A stretch of DNA of 64,000 nt from Bogoriella caseilytica (GCF_003752405.1 NZ_RKHK01000001.1:2976001-3040000), one strand, 5' to 3'. Shown: positions 34,834 through 43,156, counted from the stretch's first letter. Notes: generated from the letters alone by a model not told the origin. Translations and numbers: made by a program.

Positions 34834-37208
34834 GCCGGGCGACGGTCGGACGCGTGACCGGTCCGTGGAACGACGTCGATCTGAGTCCGGAGCAGCGCCT
34901 GGCGGCACTGCTGGGGCAGATGTCGCTGGAGGAGAAGGTCTCTCAGCTGGGGGCGCACTGGGAGATGCGCAACGACGAGGAGGCCCAGGGCGAGGTCGCG
35001 CCCATGGAGGACGCGATGTCCGCAGGCAAGCTGGACTTCGAGGACGAGATCGTCGACGGCCTCGGACACCTCACCCGCACCTACGGCACAGTGCCGCTCA
35101 GTGTGGCGGAAGGCGCCCGCGACCTGCGGGAGAGACAGCGTGCGGTCATAGCGGCGAACCGTTTCGGTATCCCCGCGATTGCCCACGAGGAGTGCCTCAC
35201 CGGCTTCACCGCCTTTCAGGCCACCGTCTACCCCACGTCCCTGGCGTGGGGCGCAACCTTCGACCCCGCCCTGGTTGAGGAGATGGCTGCCCGGATCGGG
35301 GCGGACATGGCCGCGGTCGGCGTCCAGCAGGGTTTGGCACCTGTGCTCGACGTCGTACGCGACGCTCGCTGGGGCCGGGTGGAAGAGACCATGGGCGAGG
35401 ACCCGTACGTGGTCGGCACCCTTGGCTCCGCGTACGTCAGAGGTCTCCAGCGTGCCGGTGTCATGGCGACCCTCAAGCACTTCGCCGGCTACGCCGCGTC
35501 GACCGCCGGGCGCAACCATGCCCCCGTCCACCTCGGGCGCCGAGCTCTGCTCGACCTCATCCTGGTGCCCTTCGAGATGGCCGTGCGTGAAGCCGGTGCG
35601 GCTTCGGTGATGAACTCCTATGCCGACATCGACGGCGAGGCGCCGGCAGCCTCCCGCTGGCTGCTCACCGAGGTGCTCCGGGAGACTTGGGGATTCACCG
35701 GGACGGTGGTCGCGGACTACTGGGCGGTGGCCTTCCTGGAGAAGATGCACCGGGTTGCCGAGGACCAGGCCCATGCTGCGCGCCTGGCGGTGGCGGCCGG
35801 TCTCGATATTGAACTGCCCCACACCGGTGGGTACCGCACCCTGGTCCAGCAGGTCCGCGAGGGGCTGGTGGAGGAGTCGGTGATCGATACCGCCGCTCGT
35901 CGCGTCCTCCGCCAGAAACTGGCCCTGGGCATGCTCGACGTAGAGGACGGCTCAGAGGACGGCTGGCAGCCCGAGGTGGACGAATCGAGAGACCTCGACT
36001 CGCCCGGCAACCGTGCACTCGCCCGGCAGGTGGCGCAACGCTCGGTGGTGCTGCTCGCGAACGATGGGGTGCTGCCACTGGAGCCCTCCGCCTGGAGCGG
36101 CCGGACCGTGGCGGTCATCGGCCCTTCAGCTGGAGAGGCCCGCACCATGATGGGCTGCTACTCCTTTCCCAACCACGTGCTGGCGAAGTACCCGGCCGGA
36201 ACCTTCGCCGGCCAGGGCCTCGGCATCGAGGTGCCTACGATCCTCGATGCCCTGCGCTCCGGACTGCCCGGCACCACGCTCACGCCCCAGCAGGGCTGCG
36301 CCATCACGGGCGAGGATCGCTCCGGCATTCCCGCCGCTGTCGAGGCCGCTGCTGCTGCTGATCTCGCGGTCGTGACGGTCGGCGATCTCGCCGGGATGTT
36401 CGGCGCGGGCACCTCCGGTGAGGGCTGCGATGTGGAGGACCTGCGGCTGCCCGGGGTGCAGCACGAGCTTGTTGAGGCCGTGCTCGGCTCGGGAACGCCG
36501 GTGGTCCTGGTGCTCGTCACCGGGAGGCCCTACGCGCTGGGCGGCCTCGCTGAGCGTGCCGCCGCCGTCGTCCAGGCCTTCTTCCCCGGTGAAGAGGGCG
36601 GCCCGGCCGTGGTGGATGTCCTCACCGGCGCTGTCGAGCCGGCCGGACGACTGCCCATCGGAATCCCGGCGCGGGCGGGCGGCCAGCCCGTGGGTTACCT
36701 CGCTGCCCCGCTGGGGCAGCACAGCCAGGGTGTCTCCAACCTCGACCCCACCCCCCTGTATCCCTTCGGCCACGGCTTGGGCTACACCGAGGTGGAGTAT
36801 TCGGCCCTGGAGCTCAGCTCTGCGGAGATCAGCGTCGATGGGACCGTCAGTGTGCACGTCAGCGTCGCCAATCGCGGGCAGCGGCCGGCGGAGGAAGTCG
36901 TGCAGCTCTACTCCGGCGACCAGGTGGCCTCGGTGGCCCGTCCGGTCCGCGAACTGATCGGCTATGCGCGGCTGCGCCTCGAACCGGGGGAGTCCCGGCG
37001 AGTGAGCTTCAGCGTGCATGCGGATCGTTTCGCCTTCACCGGGCTGGACCTTCGACGCATCGTCGAGCCCGGCTCGACCGACCTGTGGGTGGGCCGCTCC
37101 AGTGCCGATACCCCGCTCCACGCGGAGCTGCGGCTCACCGGGCAGACCCGGGAGGTGGGGGCGCGGCGCGTGCTGACCACTCCGGCCACGATCGGACCGG
37201 CTAGCTGA
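34830..37208 (+). CDS. glycoside hydrolase family 3 (beta-xylosidase/beta-glucosidase-like)
   Basis: A 792-residue GH3 enzyme without signal peptide, so it should hydrolyse imported oligosaccharides in the cytoplasm. The N-terminal barrel shows ALLGQMSLEEKVSQLG, IPAIAHEECLTGFTAF, DARWGRVEETMGEDPYVVG, KHFAGYAAS and the nucleophile Asp296 in VVADYWAV. The second alpha/beta domain includes VVLLANDGVLPLE and VTVGDLAGMFGAGTSGEGCD; an Fn3-like domain ends the protein (VSVHVSVANRGQRPAEEVVQLY). The HEECLTGF form is seen in bacterial beta-xylosidases and related beta-glycosidases; specificity is not certain. The start overlaps the permease stop by 4 nt. The 3' end overlaps the convergent GH13 gene by 8 bp. 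Confidence 0.92.
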   Translation: MSRATVGRVTGPWNDVDLSPEQRLAALLGQMSLEEKVSQLGAHWEMRNDEEAQGEVAPMEDAMSAGKLDFEDEIVDGLGHLTRTYGTVPLSVAEGARDLRERQRAVIAANRFGIPAIAHEECLTGFTAFQATVYPTSLAWGATFDPALVEEMAARIGADMAAVGVQQGLAPVLDVVRDARWGRVEETMGEDPYVVGTLGSAYVRGLQRAGVMATLKHFAGYAASTAGRNHAPVHLGRRALLDLILVPFEMAVREAGAASVMNSYADIDGEAPAASRWLLTEVLRETWGFTGTVVADYWAVAFLEKMHRVAEDQAHAARLAVAAGLDIELPHTGGYRTLVQQVREGLVEESVIDTAARRVLRQKLALGMLDVEDGSEDGWQPEVDESRDLDSPGNRALARQVAQRSVVLLANDGVLPLEPSAWSGRTVAVIGPSAGEARTMMGCYSFPNHVLAKYPAGTFAGQGLGIEVPTILDALRSGLPGTTLTPQQGCAITGEDRSGIPAAVEAAAAADLAVVTVGDLAGMFGAGTSGEGCDVEDLRLPGVQHELVEAVLGSGTPVVLVLVTGRPYALGGLAERAAAVVQAFFPGEEGGPAVVDVLTGAVEPAGRLPIGIPARAGGQPVGYLAAPLGQHSQGVSNLDPTPLYPFGHGLGYTEVEYSALELSSAEISVDGTVSVHVSVANRGQRPAEEVVQLYSGDQVASVARPVRELIGYARLRLEPGESRRVSFSVHADRFAFTGLDLRRIVEPGSTDLWVGRSSADTPLHAELRLTGQTREVGARRVLTTPATIGPAS

Positions 37209-39042
37209 GCTCCAGCCAGCGCACCCCATAACCTCCCAGCTCGACGTCCAGCCCGTCGGCGCCAATCTCTGGGAGGGCGCGTACGACCTCTCCGGCACCG
37301 GAGCCCAGCTCCGGGCCGAGGAGGTCGCGCGCGTGCCGGAGCCCGTCCGGCAGCCCAGCGATCCGCACACGCTGAGCCTGTCCGCTCACCTCCTGCAGGC
37401 ACAGGACCGTGCGTGCTGCCGCCCGCCGGCACAGAGCGACCACGCTGGAGCCGGCGTCGAGGACGTCCATGGCGGCATCGGGATGGAAGGGGGACGCCGC
37501 GGTCTCACTCACCGCCGTGCGCACCCGCATCATCTCCCGCAGTCCGGCGAGCACCCGGGTGCGCCGGCTCGCCGGATCGCTGAGCTCGGCCTCGAGCGCG
37601 GAGCGCTCCAGACGCTCCCGGTTGATGTCGCGAGCGTGTCCGGACTCCTGAGCACCCGCCGTCCAGTTGCGTGAGCCCAGCAGCGAATGGAGATACAACG
37701 CAGGCACGCCGGGCACGCTCAGCAGGATCGCGTGCGCCGCGAGGAAGCGAGCCACCGCGCGGTGCTCGTCCTCCGGCTCGCCCGGCGGGCGCAGAGCATC
37801 GAAGTACGTCGAGTTCAACTCGTAGGGCGCGCGGCTGCCATCCGGCAGGGTCCGCCAGGAGACCAGACCGCCATGCTCGGCCACGGTCTCACCCAGTGCG
37901 GCCACCTCCTCCCGGCTGAGCAGCTGCTCCACCGGCCGCAAGCCGATGCCGTCGTGGGAGGCGAGGAAGGTGAAGAAGGTGGTTCCGGCCGGGATGGGAT
38001 CGAGGTTGGCCAGCCACGAGGTCAGCGCCGAGGCATCGCGTTGATGGAAGGCAGCAAGGGTCAGGGGTGGCAGGGCGAACTGGTACACCGCGTGGGCCTC
38101 ATCGCCGGTGCCGAGGTACGACACGTTCTCCGCATGCGGCACGTTGGTCTCGGTCAGCAGTACCGAGCCCGGAGCGAGGGCATCGACCAGGGTGCGCCAG
38201 AACCGCACGACCTCGTGGGTCTGGGGGAGATGAATGCAGGTGGTGCCCAGCTCCTTCCAGAGGAAGGCGATGGCATCGAGCCTGATCCATGAGGCGCCAC
38301 GGCGCAGGTAGTCCAGGAGCACGGCGGTGATCGCCAGCAGGACCGCGGGTTCGCGGAAGTCGAGGTCGGCCTGTTCGGCGGAGAACGTGGTCCACACCCA
38401 GCGTTTACCCTCCACGGCCTCGACCGCGGTGAGGAGATCCGTCGTGCGCGGGCGCGTCACCTGCGCCAAGCGCTCATCGGCCGGGTCCGCGGTGCGGTAG
38501 AACCGCCCGGCAGGGGAGGTCGGGTCGGCGGGATCCGTGGCGCAGAAGTTGCGGAACCACAGATGCGCGGTCGAGGTGTGGTTGACCACGGCGTCCAGCA
38601 TGAGCCGGAACTGCTGGGCAAGGGCGGACACGTCGGCCCAGGTCCCCAGCGCTGGTTCCACCTGCTCGTAGTCCGCGACCGCGAAGCCACCGTCGCCGGT
38701 GGCCGGATGGTGGGGGAGCAGGTGGACGGCGCTGACCTCGGGGGCATGCCGGGACAGCACGCTGGCCAGGGTGCGCAGTGGAGCGATTCCCGTCTCCCGC
38801 ACGTGATCGCCATAGGCGATCACGAAGACGTCCTGTTCGCTATAGCCCGCGCCGGCCAGCCCCTGGCGACCCCAGCTCTCCGTGTCCCGGTCCGCGGTGT
38901 GCCGGCCCTCCTGCTCAGCAGATGCGCCCGACCTCGCCCAGCTCTGGACCAGCGTGAGGACATCAGCCAGGACCTCCTCGCCGCGACCGGGATAGAGCAC
39001 CTCAAGATGGCGGCGCAAACGCTCGGTCGCCTCGGGCTGCAT
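37201..39042 (-). CDS. GH13_18 sugar phosphorylase (sucrose/glucosylglycerate-phosphorylase-like)
   Basis: A 613-residue GH13 enzyme of the phosphorylase subfamily. Catalytic residues are Asp256 in RLDAIAFLWKELGT (nucleophile), Glu298 in LLTETNVPHAENVSYLG (acid/base) and Asp364 in FLASHDGIG. The barrel start (VHLLPHHPATGDGGFAVADY) is typical. Subfamily enzymes split sucrose, sucrose 6-phosphate, glucosylglycerol or glucosylglycerate with phosphate, giving glucose 1-phosphate and saving an ATP. The RLDAIAFLWKE / TETNVPH combination seems closer to the glucosylglycerate/sucrose-6-phosphate group than to classical sucrose phosphorylase, but this is impression only. AGGAGG lies 4 nt before the ATG. 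It is divergent from the second ABC operon, which probably imports its substrate. Confidence 0.88.
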   Translation of the reverse strand: MQPEATERLRRHLEVLYPGRGEEVLADVLTLVQSWARSGASAEQEGRHTADRDTESWGRQGLAGAGYSEQDVFVIAYGDHVRETGIAPLRTLASVLSRHAPEVSAVHLLPHHPATGDGGFAVADYEQVEPALGTWADVSALAQQFRLMLDAVVNHTSTAHLWFRNFCATDPADPTSPAGRFYRTADPADERLAQVTRPRTTDLLTAVEAVEGKRWVWTTFSAEQADLDFREPAVLLAITAVLLDYLRRGASWIRLDAIAFLWKELGTTCIHLPQTHEVVRFWRTLVDALAPGSVLLTETNVPHAENVSYLGTGDEAHAVYQFALPPLTLAAFHQRDASALTSWLANLDPIPAGTTFFTFLASHDGIGLRPVEQLLSREEVAALGETVAEHGGLVSWRTLPDGSRAPYELNSTYFDALRPPGEPEDEHRAVARFLAAHAILLSVPGVPALYLHSLLGSRNWTAGAQESGHARDINRERLERSALEAELSDPASRRTRVLAGLREMMRVRTAVSETAASPFHPDAAMDVLDAGSSVVALCRRAAARTVLCLQEVSGQAQRVRIAGLPDGLRHARDLLGPELGSGAGEVVRALPEIGADGLDVELGGYGVRWLELS

Positions 39043-39074
39043 GGGGCCTCCTGAATATCGGACGTTGCTTATTT

Positions 39075-39084
39075 CGACGCGTCG
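39075..39084. promoter_or_regulatory. 10-bp palindrome in the divergent GH13/ABC promoter region
   Basis: CGACGCGTCG is a perfect palindrome in the middle of the 85-bp space between two divergent genes, where an operator controlling both would sit. It is short and GC-rich, so chance is possible. It does not resemble the palindrome next to the LacI gene. Confidence 0.3.
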
Positions 39085-39127
39085 GAGCATGATCGTCGCA
39101 CTTGTTACTACTCGATGAGGAGACAAC

Positions 39128-40363
39128 ATGCCTGTGACGACGATGCGGTCGCCGCGCCGGCGGGCCACCGCGGCGGTGGCAGTGGCCGCTCTGGGAGCGT
39201 CCGGTCTGGCCGCTTGTACGCCCGATGGTGGAGGCGGCGACGAGATGGTCTGGGCCATCGGAGGCGCTGAGGCCCAGACGGGCGGCGCCTTCCAGCAGAT
39301 CGCTGAACTGTGGAACGAGGAGAACCCGGACCGCCCGGTCACGGTGGAGACCCTCCCCGAGTCCGCCGATGAGCAGCGCGAGCAGCTCGCCCTCGAACTC
39401 GACGCCGGAGGCTCGGGTTTCGACATTCTCGGCGTGGACGTGATCTGGACCGGTGAGTTCCAGGAGAACGGCTGGGTGGAGTCTCTCGAGGGGGTCCGCG
39501 GTGACATCGAGGGCCTCGTGCTCGATGGACCGATCGAGTCCGCCGAATGGGGCGGCGAGCTCTGGGCCGTCCCGATCAACACCAACGGTGGCTACCTGGT
39601 CTACCGCACCGATGTGACGGAGGAAGCCCCCACCACCTGGGATGAGCTGTGCGAGATCGCGACCGACAACGAGGTCGGCGGCTACATCGCTCAGGGCGCC
39701 CAGTACGAAGGCCTGGTGGTGAACTGGCTCGAATACTTCTGGGGCAACGGCGGCGAACTCTTCAACGATGACCAGTCCGAGGTGACCTTCGACGTCGATC
39801 TGGCGGCGGAGACCCTCGAGTGGATGGCGGAGGCCTACGAGTCCGGATGCTTCAACTCCGGATTCAACTCGGCCATGGAGGAGGAGGCGCGCATCGCCTT
39901 CTCGCAGGGCAATGCCGCCTTCCAGCGCAACTGGCCCTATGTGTACGACCTGACCCAGTCCGACTCCGACGACGAGGTGGCGGAGAACTTCGACATCGCT
40001 CCGCTGCCGACCTTCGATGGCCAGGGCACGGTGACGGCGCTGGGCGGCTTCAACAATGCCGTGAGCGCCTTCTCGAACCACACCGACGATGCCACCGACT
40101 TCGTGGTCTGGGCCGCAACCTCCGAAGAGGCCCAGGCGCTACTCGGAGCCCCGGTGCTCTCCTCGGCCTATGAGGACGCGGACTCGCCGTCCACTCAGCT
40201 GCTCGGTGAGATCCTCGAGGATTCCCGCCCTCGTCCGCCGTCGCCGGCCTGGGCTGAGATCAGCATCGAGATGAGCCGGCAGATCTTCGAGGCCTACAAC
40301 GGCCAGACCGACCCGCAGACAGCCGCGCAGAACATCCACGACTTCCTCGAGTCCACTCTCTGA
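39128..40363 (+). CDS. sugar ABC transporter substrate-binding lipoprotein (second system)
   Basis: A 411-residue lipoprotein. A long basic N-terminal region precedes the signal peptide ending in SGLAAC; the mature domain is a family 1 solute-binding fold (QIAELWNEENPDRPVTVETL, FDILGVDVIWTGEFQENGW, WAVPINTNGGYLVYRTDV). The closest family resemblance is to trehalose/maltose and related disaccharide-binding proteins, but the ligand is not certain. GATGAGGAG precedes the ATG. It is divergent from the sugar phosphorylase gene. A long hairpin follows 18 nt after the stop, before the permease genes. Confidence 0.9.
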   Translation: MPVTTMRSPRRRATAAVAVAALGASGLAACTPDGGGGDEMVWAIGGAEAQTGGAFQQIAELWNEENPDRPVTVETLPESADEQREQLALELDAGGSGFDILGVDVIWTGEFQENGWVESLEGVRGDIEGLVLDGPIESAEWGGELWAVPINTNGGYLVYRTDVTEEAPTTWDELCEIATDNEVGGYIAQGAQYEGLVVNWLEYFWGNGGELFNDDQSEVTFDVDLAAETLEWMAEAYESGCFNSGFNSAMEEEARIAFSQGNAAFQRNWPYVYDLTQSDSDDEVAENFDIAPLPTFDGQGTVTALGGFNNAVSAFSNHTDDATDFVVWAATSEEAQALLGAPVLSSAYEDADSPSTQLLGEILEDSRPRPPSPAWAEISIEMSRQIFEAYNGQTDPQTAAQNIHDFLESTL

Positions 40364-40381
40364 ACGGAACTGGAGACGCCA

Positions 40382-40432
40382 TGATGTCGCCTCGTGCCGA
40401 CCGCCCTGCCAGGTCAGCACGGGGCGACATCA
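40382..40432 (+). other. 20-bp stem hairpin after the second binding-protein gene
   Basis: Arms 40382-40401 and 40413-40432 pair at 18 of 20 positions plus one G-U and one C-A mismatch, with an 11-nt loop. There is no T-run, so it is probably an mRNA-stabilising or partly terminating element that reduces permease relative to binding protein. Confidence 0.8.
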
Positions 40433-40490
40433 CGAGATCAGGTGACAGAAACGAGCCTGCTACGCCCAGCGACGTGCGTATGGCGGGGCG

Positions 40491-40506
40491 CGAGAGCATG
40501 CTCTCG
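40491..40506. promoter_or_regulatory. perfect 16-bp palindrome before the leader ORF
   Basis: CGAGAGCA is followed at once by TGCTCTCG. With no loop it is better suited to a dimeric DNA-binding protein than to a terminator. It lies 31 bp before the candidate leader-ORF start, suggesting an internal regulated promoter for the permease genes. Confidence 0.5.
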
Positions 40507-40537
40507 ACAGCCGGCACCTTCTTGACGAGGAGAACGC

Positions 40538-40657
40538 ATGCTGACCAATGTTGATTGCAGCCCTCCGGGCGAGGCCCCCGTGCGCCGGCGGGTTGCCCCT
40601 CAGGCCACTGGCACACGCGGCCCGTGGCCACGTCGAGCGCCGGTCGTGGACCGATGA
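40538..40657 (+). CDS. candidate 39-codon leader ORF coupled to the permease
   Basis: An ATG-started frame of 39 codons follows an excellent ribosome site (GAGGAG, 5-nt spacing). Its TGA overlaps the ATG of the downstream permease (ATGA). The permease ATG itself lacks a good ribosome site, so translation may depend on re-initiation after this leader. The predicted peptide (begins MLTNVDCSPP, then proline- and arginine-rich) resembles nothing I know. A single-base sequencing error joining it to the permease is an alternative, though the permease N terminus looks complete without it. Confidence 0.45.
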   Translation: MLTNVDCSPPGEAPVRRRVAPQATGTRGPWPRRAPVVDR

Positions 40658-41586
40658 CTACTCTCAGCGATACGACACTTCCGGAACCGGCCGCTGCACC
40701 GACCGGCCGCACCCGCCGCCAGGGCCTCAGCGAACGCGCTCTCGCACGCGTTTTCGTCGCCCCCGGCGTTCTGCTCATGGCCCTCGTGGCGCTCTTCCCG
40801 GTCGTCTACGCCGTAGTCGTCAGCTTCCAGGACTACACCCGGCGCCAGTACAACGGCTGGGCTGGCCTCGAGAACTACGCCACCGCACTGTCGTCCTCCC
40901 GCTTCTGGGAGTCGCTGTGGTTCACCGTCTACTTCACGGTGACCTCCGTGGGCGCGGAGTTCCTCATCGGATTGGGCTTCGCCCTGCTGATGAACATGGC
41001 CTTCGTGGGCCGTGGCGTGACCCGCGCAGCGATCCTGGTGCCGTGGGTGATTCCCACGGTGGTGGCGGCGCAGATGTGGTTCTTCATGTTCAACGTCTCG
41101 CCCGGTTTCATTAACAATCTCTTCGGGCTCGGTGACATCAACTGGCTGGGGCAGTCCGGCACTGCGCCGTTCGCGGTGATCTTCGCCGACGTGTGGAAGA
41201 CGGCGCCCTTCGTGGCGCTGCTGCTGCTCGCCGGCCTGCAGACCATTCCCGACGAGTTGCACGAGGCCGCCAAGGTCGATGGCGCCGGAGTCTTCCGGCG
41301 CTTCTGGTCAATCACCTTGCCGCTGCTCCGGCCCGCGATCCTGGTGGCGCTGCTTTTCCGCACCGTCGAGGCGCTGCGGGTCTACGACCTCCCGGCGGTG
41401 ATGACCCAAGGGACCTTCGGCACAGAGTCGCTCTCGATGCTGGTTCAGCAATATGTGGTGCAGACGCCGAACCCGGGTATCGGTTCGGCACTGTCCACTC
41501 TGGCCTTCCTCATCATCATGGGTGTGGGGTTGGTGTTCGTGGCTCTGCTGGGCCGTGATCTGGTGATCGGAAAGGAGGGGTCCTGA
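40654..41586 (+). CDS. sugar ABC transporter permease (MalF-type, second system)
   Basis: A 310-residue membrane protein with six predicted helices, starting at a cytoplasmic N terminus of about 38 residues before VFVAPGVLLMALVALFPVVYAVVV. The EAA loop is ELHEAAKVDGAGVFRRFWSITLPLLRP. A TTG at 40555 in the same frame would add 33 residues, but the ATG at 40654 overlaps the stop of the leader ORF and is preferred. It overlaps the next permease by 1 nt. As in the first system, no ATPase gene accompanies it. Confidence 0.88.
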   Translation: MTTLSDTTLPEPAAAPTGRTRRQGLSERALARVFVAPGVLLMALVALFPVVYAVVVSFQDYTRRQYNGWAGLENYATALSSSRFWESLWFTVYFTVTSVGAEFLIGLGFALLMNMAFVGRGVTRAAILVPWVIPTVVAAQMWFFMFNVSPGFINNLFGLGDINWLGQSGTAPFAVIFADVWKTAPFVALLLLAGLQTIPDELHEAAKVDGAGVFRRFWSITLPLLRPAILVALLFRTVEALRVYDLPAVMTQGTFGTESLSMLVQQYVVQTPNPGIGSALSTLAFLIIMGVGLVFVALLGRDLVIGKEGS

Positions 41587-42500
41587 TGAGCGCTGTCGCT
41601 GAGGAGGATGTGGCTCCGGCCACCAGGGACCAGGGCCCGGACGGCCCGGTCATCAACTCGTATGCGGGGCGGGATCGCGCCCGCAACATCGGTCGTACCG
41701 CTTTACTGGTCGTGGTGATCGGCTGGTGCATGGCGCCTTTCGTCTGGCTGATCATGACTTCCCTGAAGATCGGGGACCGGGCGCTGAACAGCCCCAATCT
41801 GTTCCAGGGACCCTTCGGGATCGACAACTACGTGGCGGTCTTCTCCCAGACCTTCCACCTGAATCTGCGGAATTCGCTCGTGGTCGCCGGTTCCACCACG
41901 ATCCTGTGCGTCATCGTCGGTTCCCTGGCGGCCTACGCCATCGCGCGCCTGCCGTTGCGCAACAAGTTTGCCTGGCTCACGGGGGTGCTGGCGGTCTCGC
42001 TCTTCCCGCCCGTGGCCCTGGTGCCGCCGCTGTACGAACTATGGCGCTCGGTGGGGCTGCTCAACACCTGGGAGGGGCTGGTCATCCCGTACACGGCCTT
42101 CACTCTGCCGCTGACCATCTTCATCCTCGTGACCTTCTTCGCCGCGATCCCCAAGGAGCTCGAAGAGGCCGCGAAGGTCGATGGTGCGACGCCGTTCCAG
42201 GCCTTCTACAAGATCATCCTGCCGCTCGCGGCGCCGGGTGTGTTCGCCGCCGCGATCATCATCTTCGTCTCGGCGTGGAACGAGTTCCTGCTCGCCTCCA
42301 CCTTTGCACCTCGCAACGCTGAGGTGGCGCAGACGGTGCCGGTGGCCATCGCGACCTTCACCGGGGCAGTGGAGTTCCAGCGCCCGATCGGCACCATCAC
42401 CGCCGCCTGTGTGGTGGTGACGATCCCGATGATCATCATGGCGCTGGCCTTCCAGCGCCGGATCGTAGCCGGCCTGACCACCGGAGCGGTCAAGGGCTGA
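41586..42500 (+). CDS. sugar ABC transporter permease (MalG-type, second system)
   Basis: A 304-residue membrane protein with six predicted helices after a cytoplasmic segment of about 38 residues. The EAA loop reads ELEEAAKVDGATPFQAFYKIILPLAAPG, and the C terminus RRIVAGLTTGAVKG is typical of MalG-type subunits. The TGATG junction couples it to the preceding permease. A strong bidirectional terminator lies 28 nt downstream, ending the operon before the tRNA genes. Confidence 0.92.
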   Translation: MSAVAEEDVAPATRDQGPDGPVINSYAGRDRARNIGRTALLVVVIGWCMAPFVWLIMTSLKIGDRALNSPNLFQGPFGIDNYVAVFSQTFHLNLRNSLVVAGSTTILCVIVGSLAAYAIARLPLRNKFAWLTGVLAVSLFPPVALVPPLYELWRSVGLLNTWEGLVIPYTAFTLPLTIFILVTFFAAIPKELEEAAKVDGATPFQAFYKIILPLAAPGVFAAAIIIFVSAWNEFLLASTFAPRNAEVAQTVPVAIATFTGAVEFQRPIGTITAACVVVTIPMIIMALAFQRRIVAGLTTGAVKG

Positions 42501-42528
42501 GCGCGATCTAGGCCCCCGTCCTACGAGA

Positions 42529-42563
42529 AAGGCCCCCGACCGGTGAAACCGGTCGGGGGCCTT
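42529..42563. terminator. bidirectional terminator between permease operon and tRNA-Val(CAC)
   Basis: A 16-bp perfect stem (arms 42529-42544 and 42548-42563) with a 3-nt loop is flanked by A residues on the left and TTCCT on the right. It can stop the permease operon from the left and the tRNA-Val gene from the right. The minus-strand reading has the better T-tract. Confidence 0.9.
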
Positions 42564-42573
42564 CCTCATGCCG

Positions 42574-42645
42574 TGGGCGATACTGGGTTCGAACCAGTGA
42601 CCTCCTCGGTGTGAACGAGGCGCTCTACCACTGAGCCAATCGCCC
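42574..42645 (-). tRNA. tRNA-Val (anticodon CAC)
   Basis: A 72-nt cloverleaf on the minus strand: acceptor stem GGGCGAT/ATCGCCC, D-arm GCTCAGTGGTAGAGC, anticodon loop TTCACAC giving CAC, and T-arm with TTCGAAC. CCA is not encoded. It reads GUG valine codons and is divergent from the other three tRNA genes. Confidence 0.97.
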
Positions 42646-42876
42646 GGGACCCGCCTGGAGCATCCTGCTGCATGATGCCGATCAGCGAACCGGTTACCGA
42701 TACTACAAGGCGCTCCGCCCCGGGCGATACTCCGGCACGGGCGGGGCGCTGTGTCATCTCTCACCGGTCCACGCCGGCGATCTGTTTGGTGGACGAGGAA
42801 TCCGTGGTCTAAAGTTCTACGAGTCGTCAGGAGCCGTGAGGCGCACTAGAAGCCCTCGCAGTACCAGGCGATCCAT

Positions 42877-42948
42877 GCGGATGTGGCTCAGTGGTAGAGC
42901 ATCACCTTGCCAAGGTGAGGGTCGCGGGTTCGAATCCCGTCATCCGCT
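42877..42948 (+). tRNA. tRNA-Gly (anticodon GCC)
   Basis: A 72-nt cloverleaf: acceptor GCGGATG/CATCCGC, anticodon loop TTGCCAA giving GCC, T-loop TTCGAAT, CCA not encoded. First of three same-strand tRNA genes; a -10-like TAAAGT lies about 60 bp upstream. Confidence 0.97.
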
Positions 42949-42981
42949 CGGAGACACCCCACCACCCGGTGGGTTTCCCAG

Positions 42982-43052
42982 GGTGGCGTGGCCGAGAGGC
43001 GAGGCAGCGGCCTGCAAAGCCGTTTACACGGGTTCGAATCCCGTCGCCACCT
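42982..43052 (+). tRNA. tRNA-Cys (anticodon GCA)
   Basis: A 71-nt cloverleaf: acceptor GGTGGCG/CGCCACC, anticodon loop CTGCAAA giving GCA, T-loop TTCGAAT. It is 33 nt after tRNA-Gly, probably on the same transcript. Confidence 0.96.
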
Positions 43053-43071
43053 CGCGGTCGTGCTATCACGA

Positions 43072-43143
43072 GGGCGATTGGCGCAGCGGTAGCGCGCTTC
43101 CCTGACACGGAAGAGGTCACTGGTTCGATCCCAGTATCGCCCA
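43072..43143 (+). tRNA. tRNA-Val (anticodon GAC)
   Basis: A 72-nt cloverleaf: acceptor GGGCGAT/ATCGCCC, identical to the CAC isoacceptor, anticodon loop CTGACAC giving GAC, T-loop TTCGATC. It reads GUC and GUU codons. Last gene of the Gly-Cys-Val cluster, followed by a terminator. Confidence 0.97.
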
Positions 43144-43156
43144 CGCAGTGGATCAG

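Noticed and set aside
31627-37208. Naming the first sugar operon bxlEFGA and its regulator bxlR
   Set aside because: The gene order fits, but the operator differs from the one I recall for BxlR and GH3 specificity cannot be read from sequence.
39043-39585. 5' extension of the GH13_18 gene into the second binding-protein gene
   Set aside because: The ATG at 39042 has an ideal AGGAGG site and the extension is antisense to a clear lipoprotein gene.
40381-40554. 57-codon frame beginning just after the second binding-protein gene
   Set aside because: It is largely formed by the 20-bp hairpin and the palindrome, has a weaker ribosome site and shows no protein-like composition.
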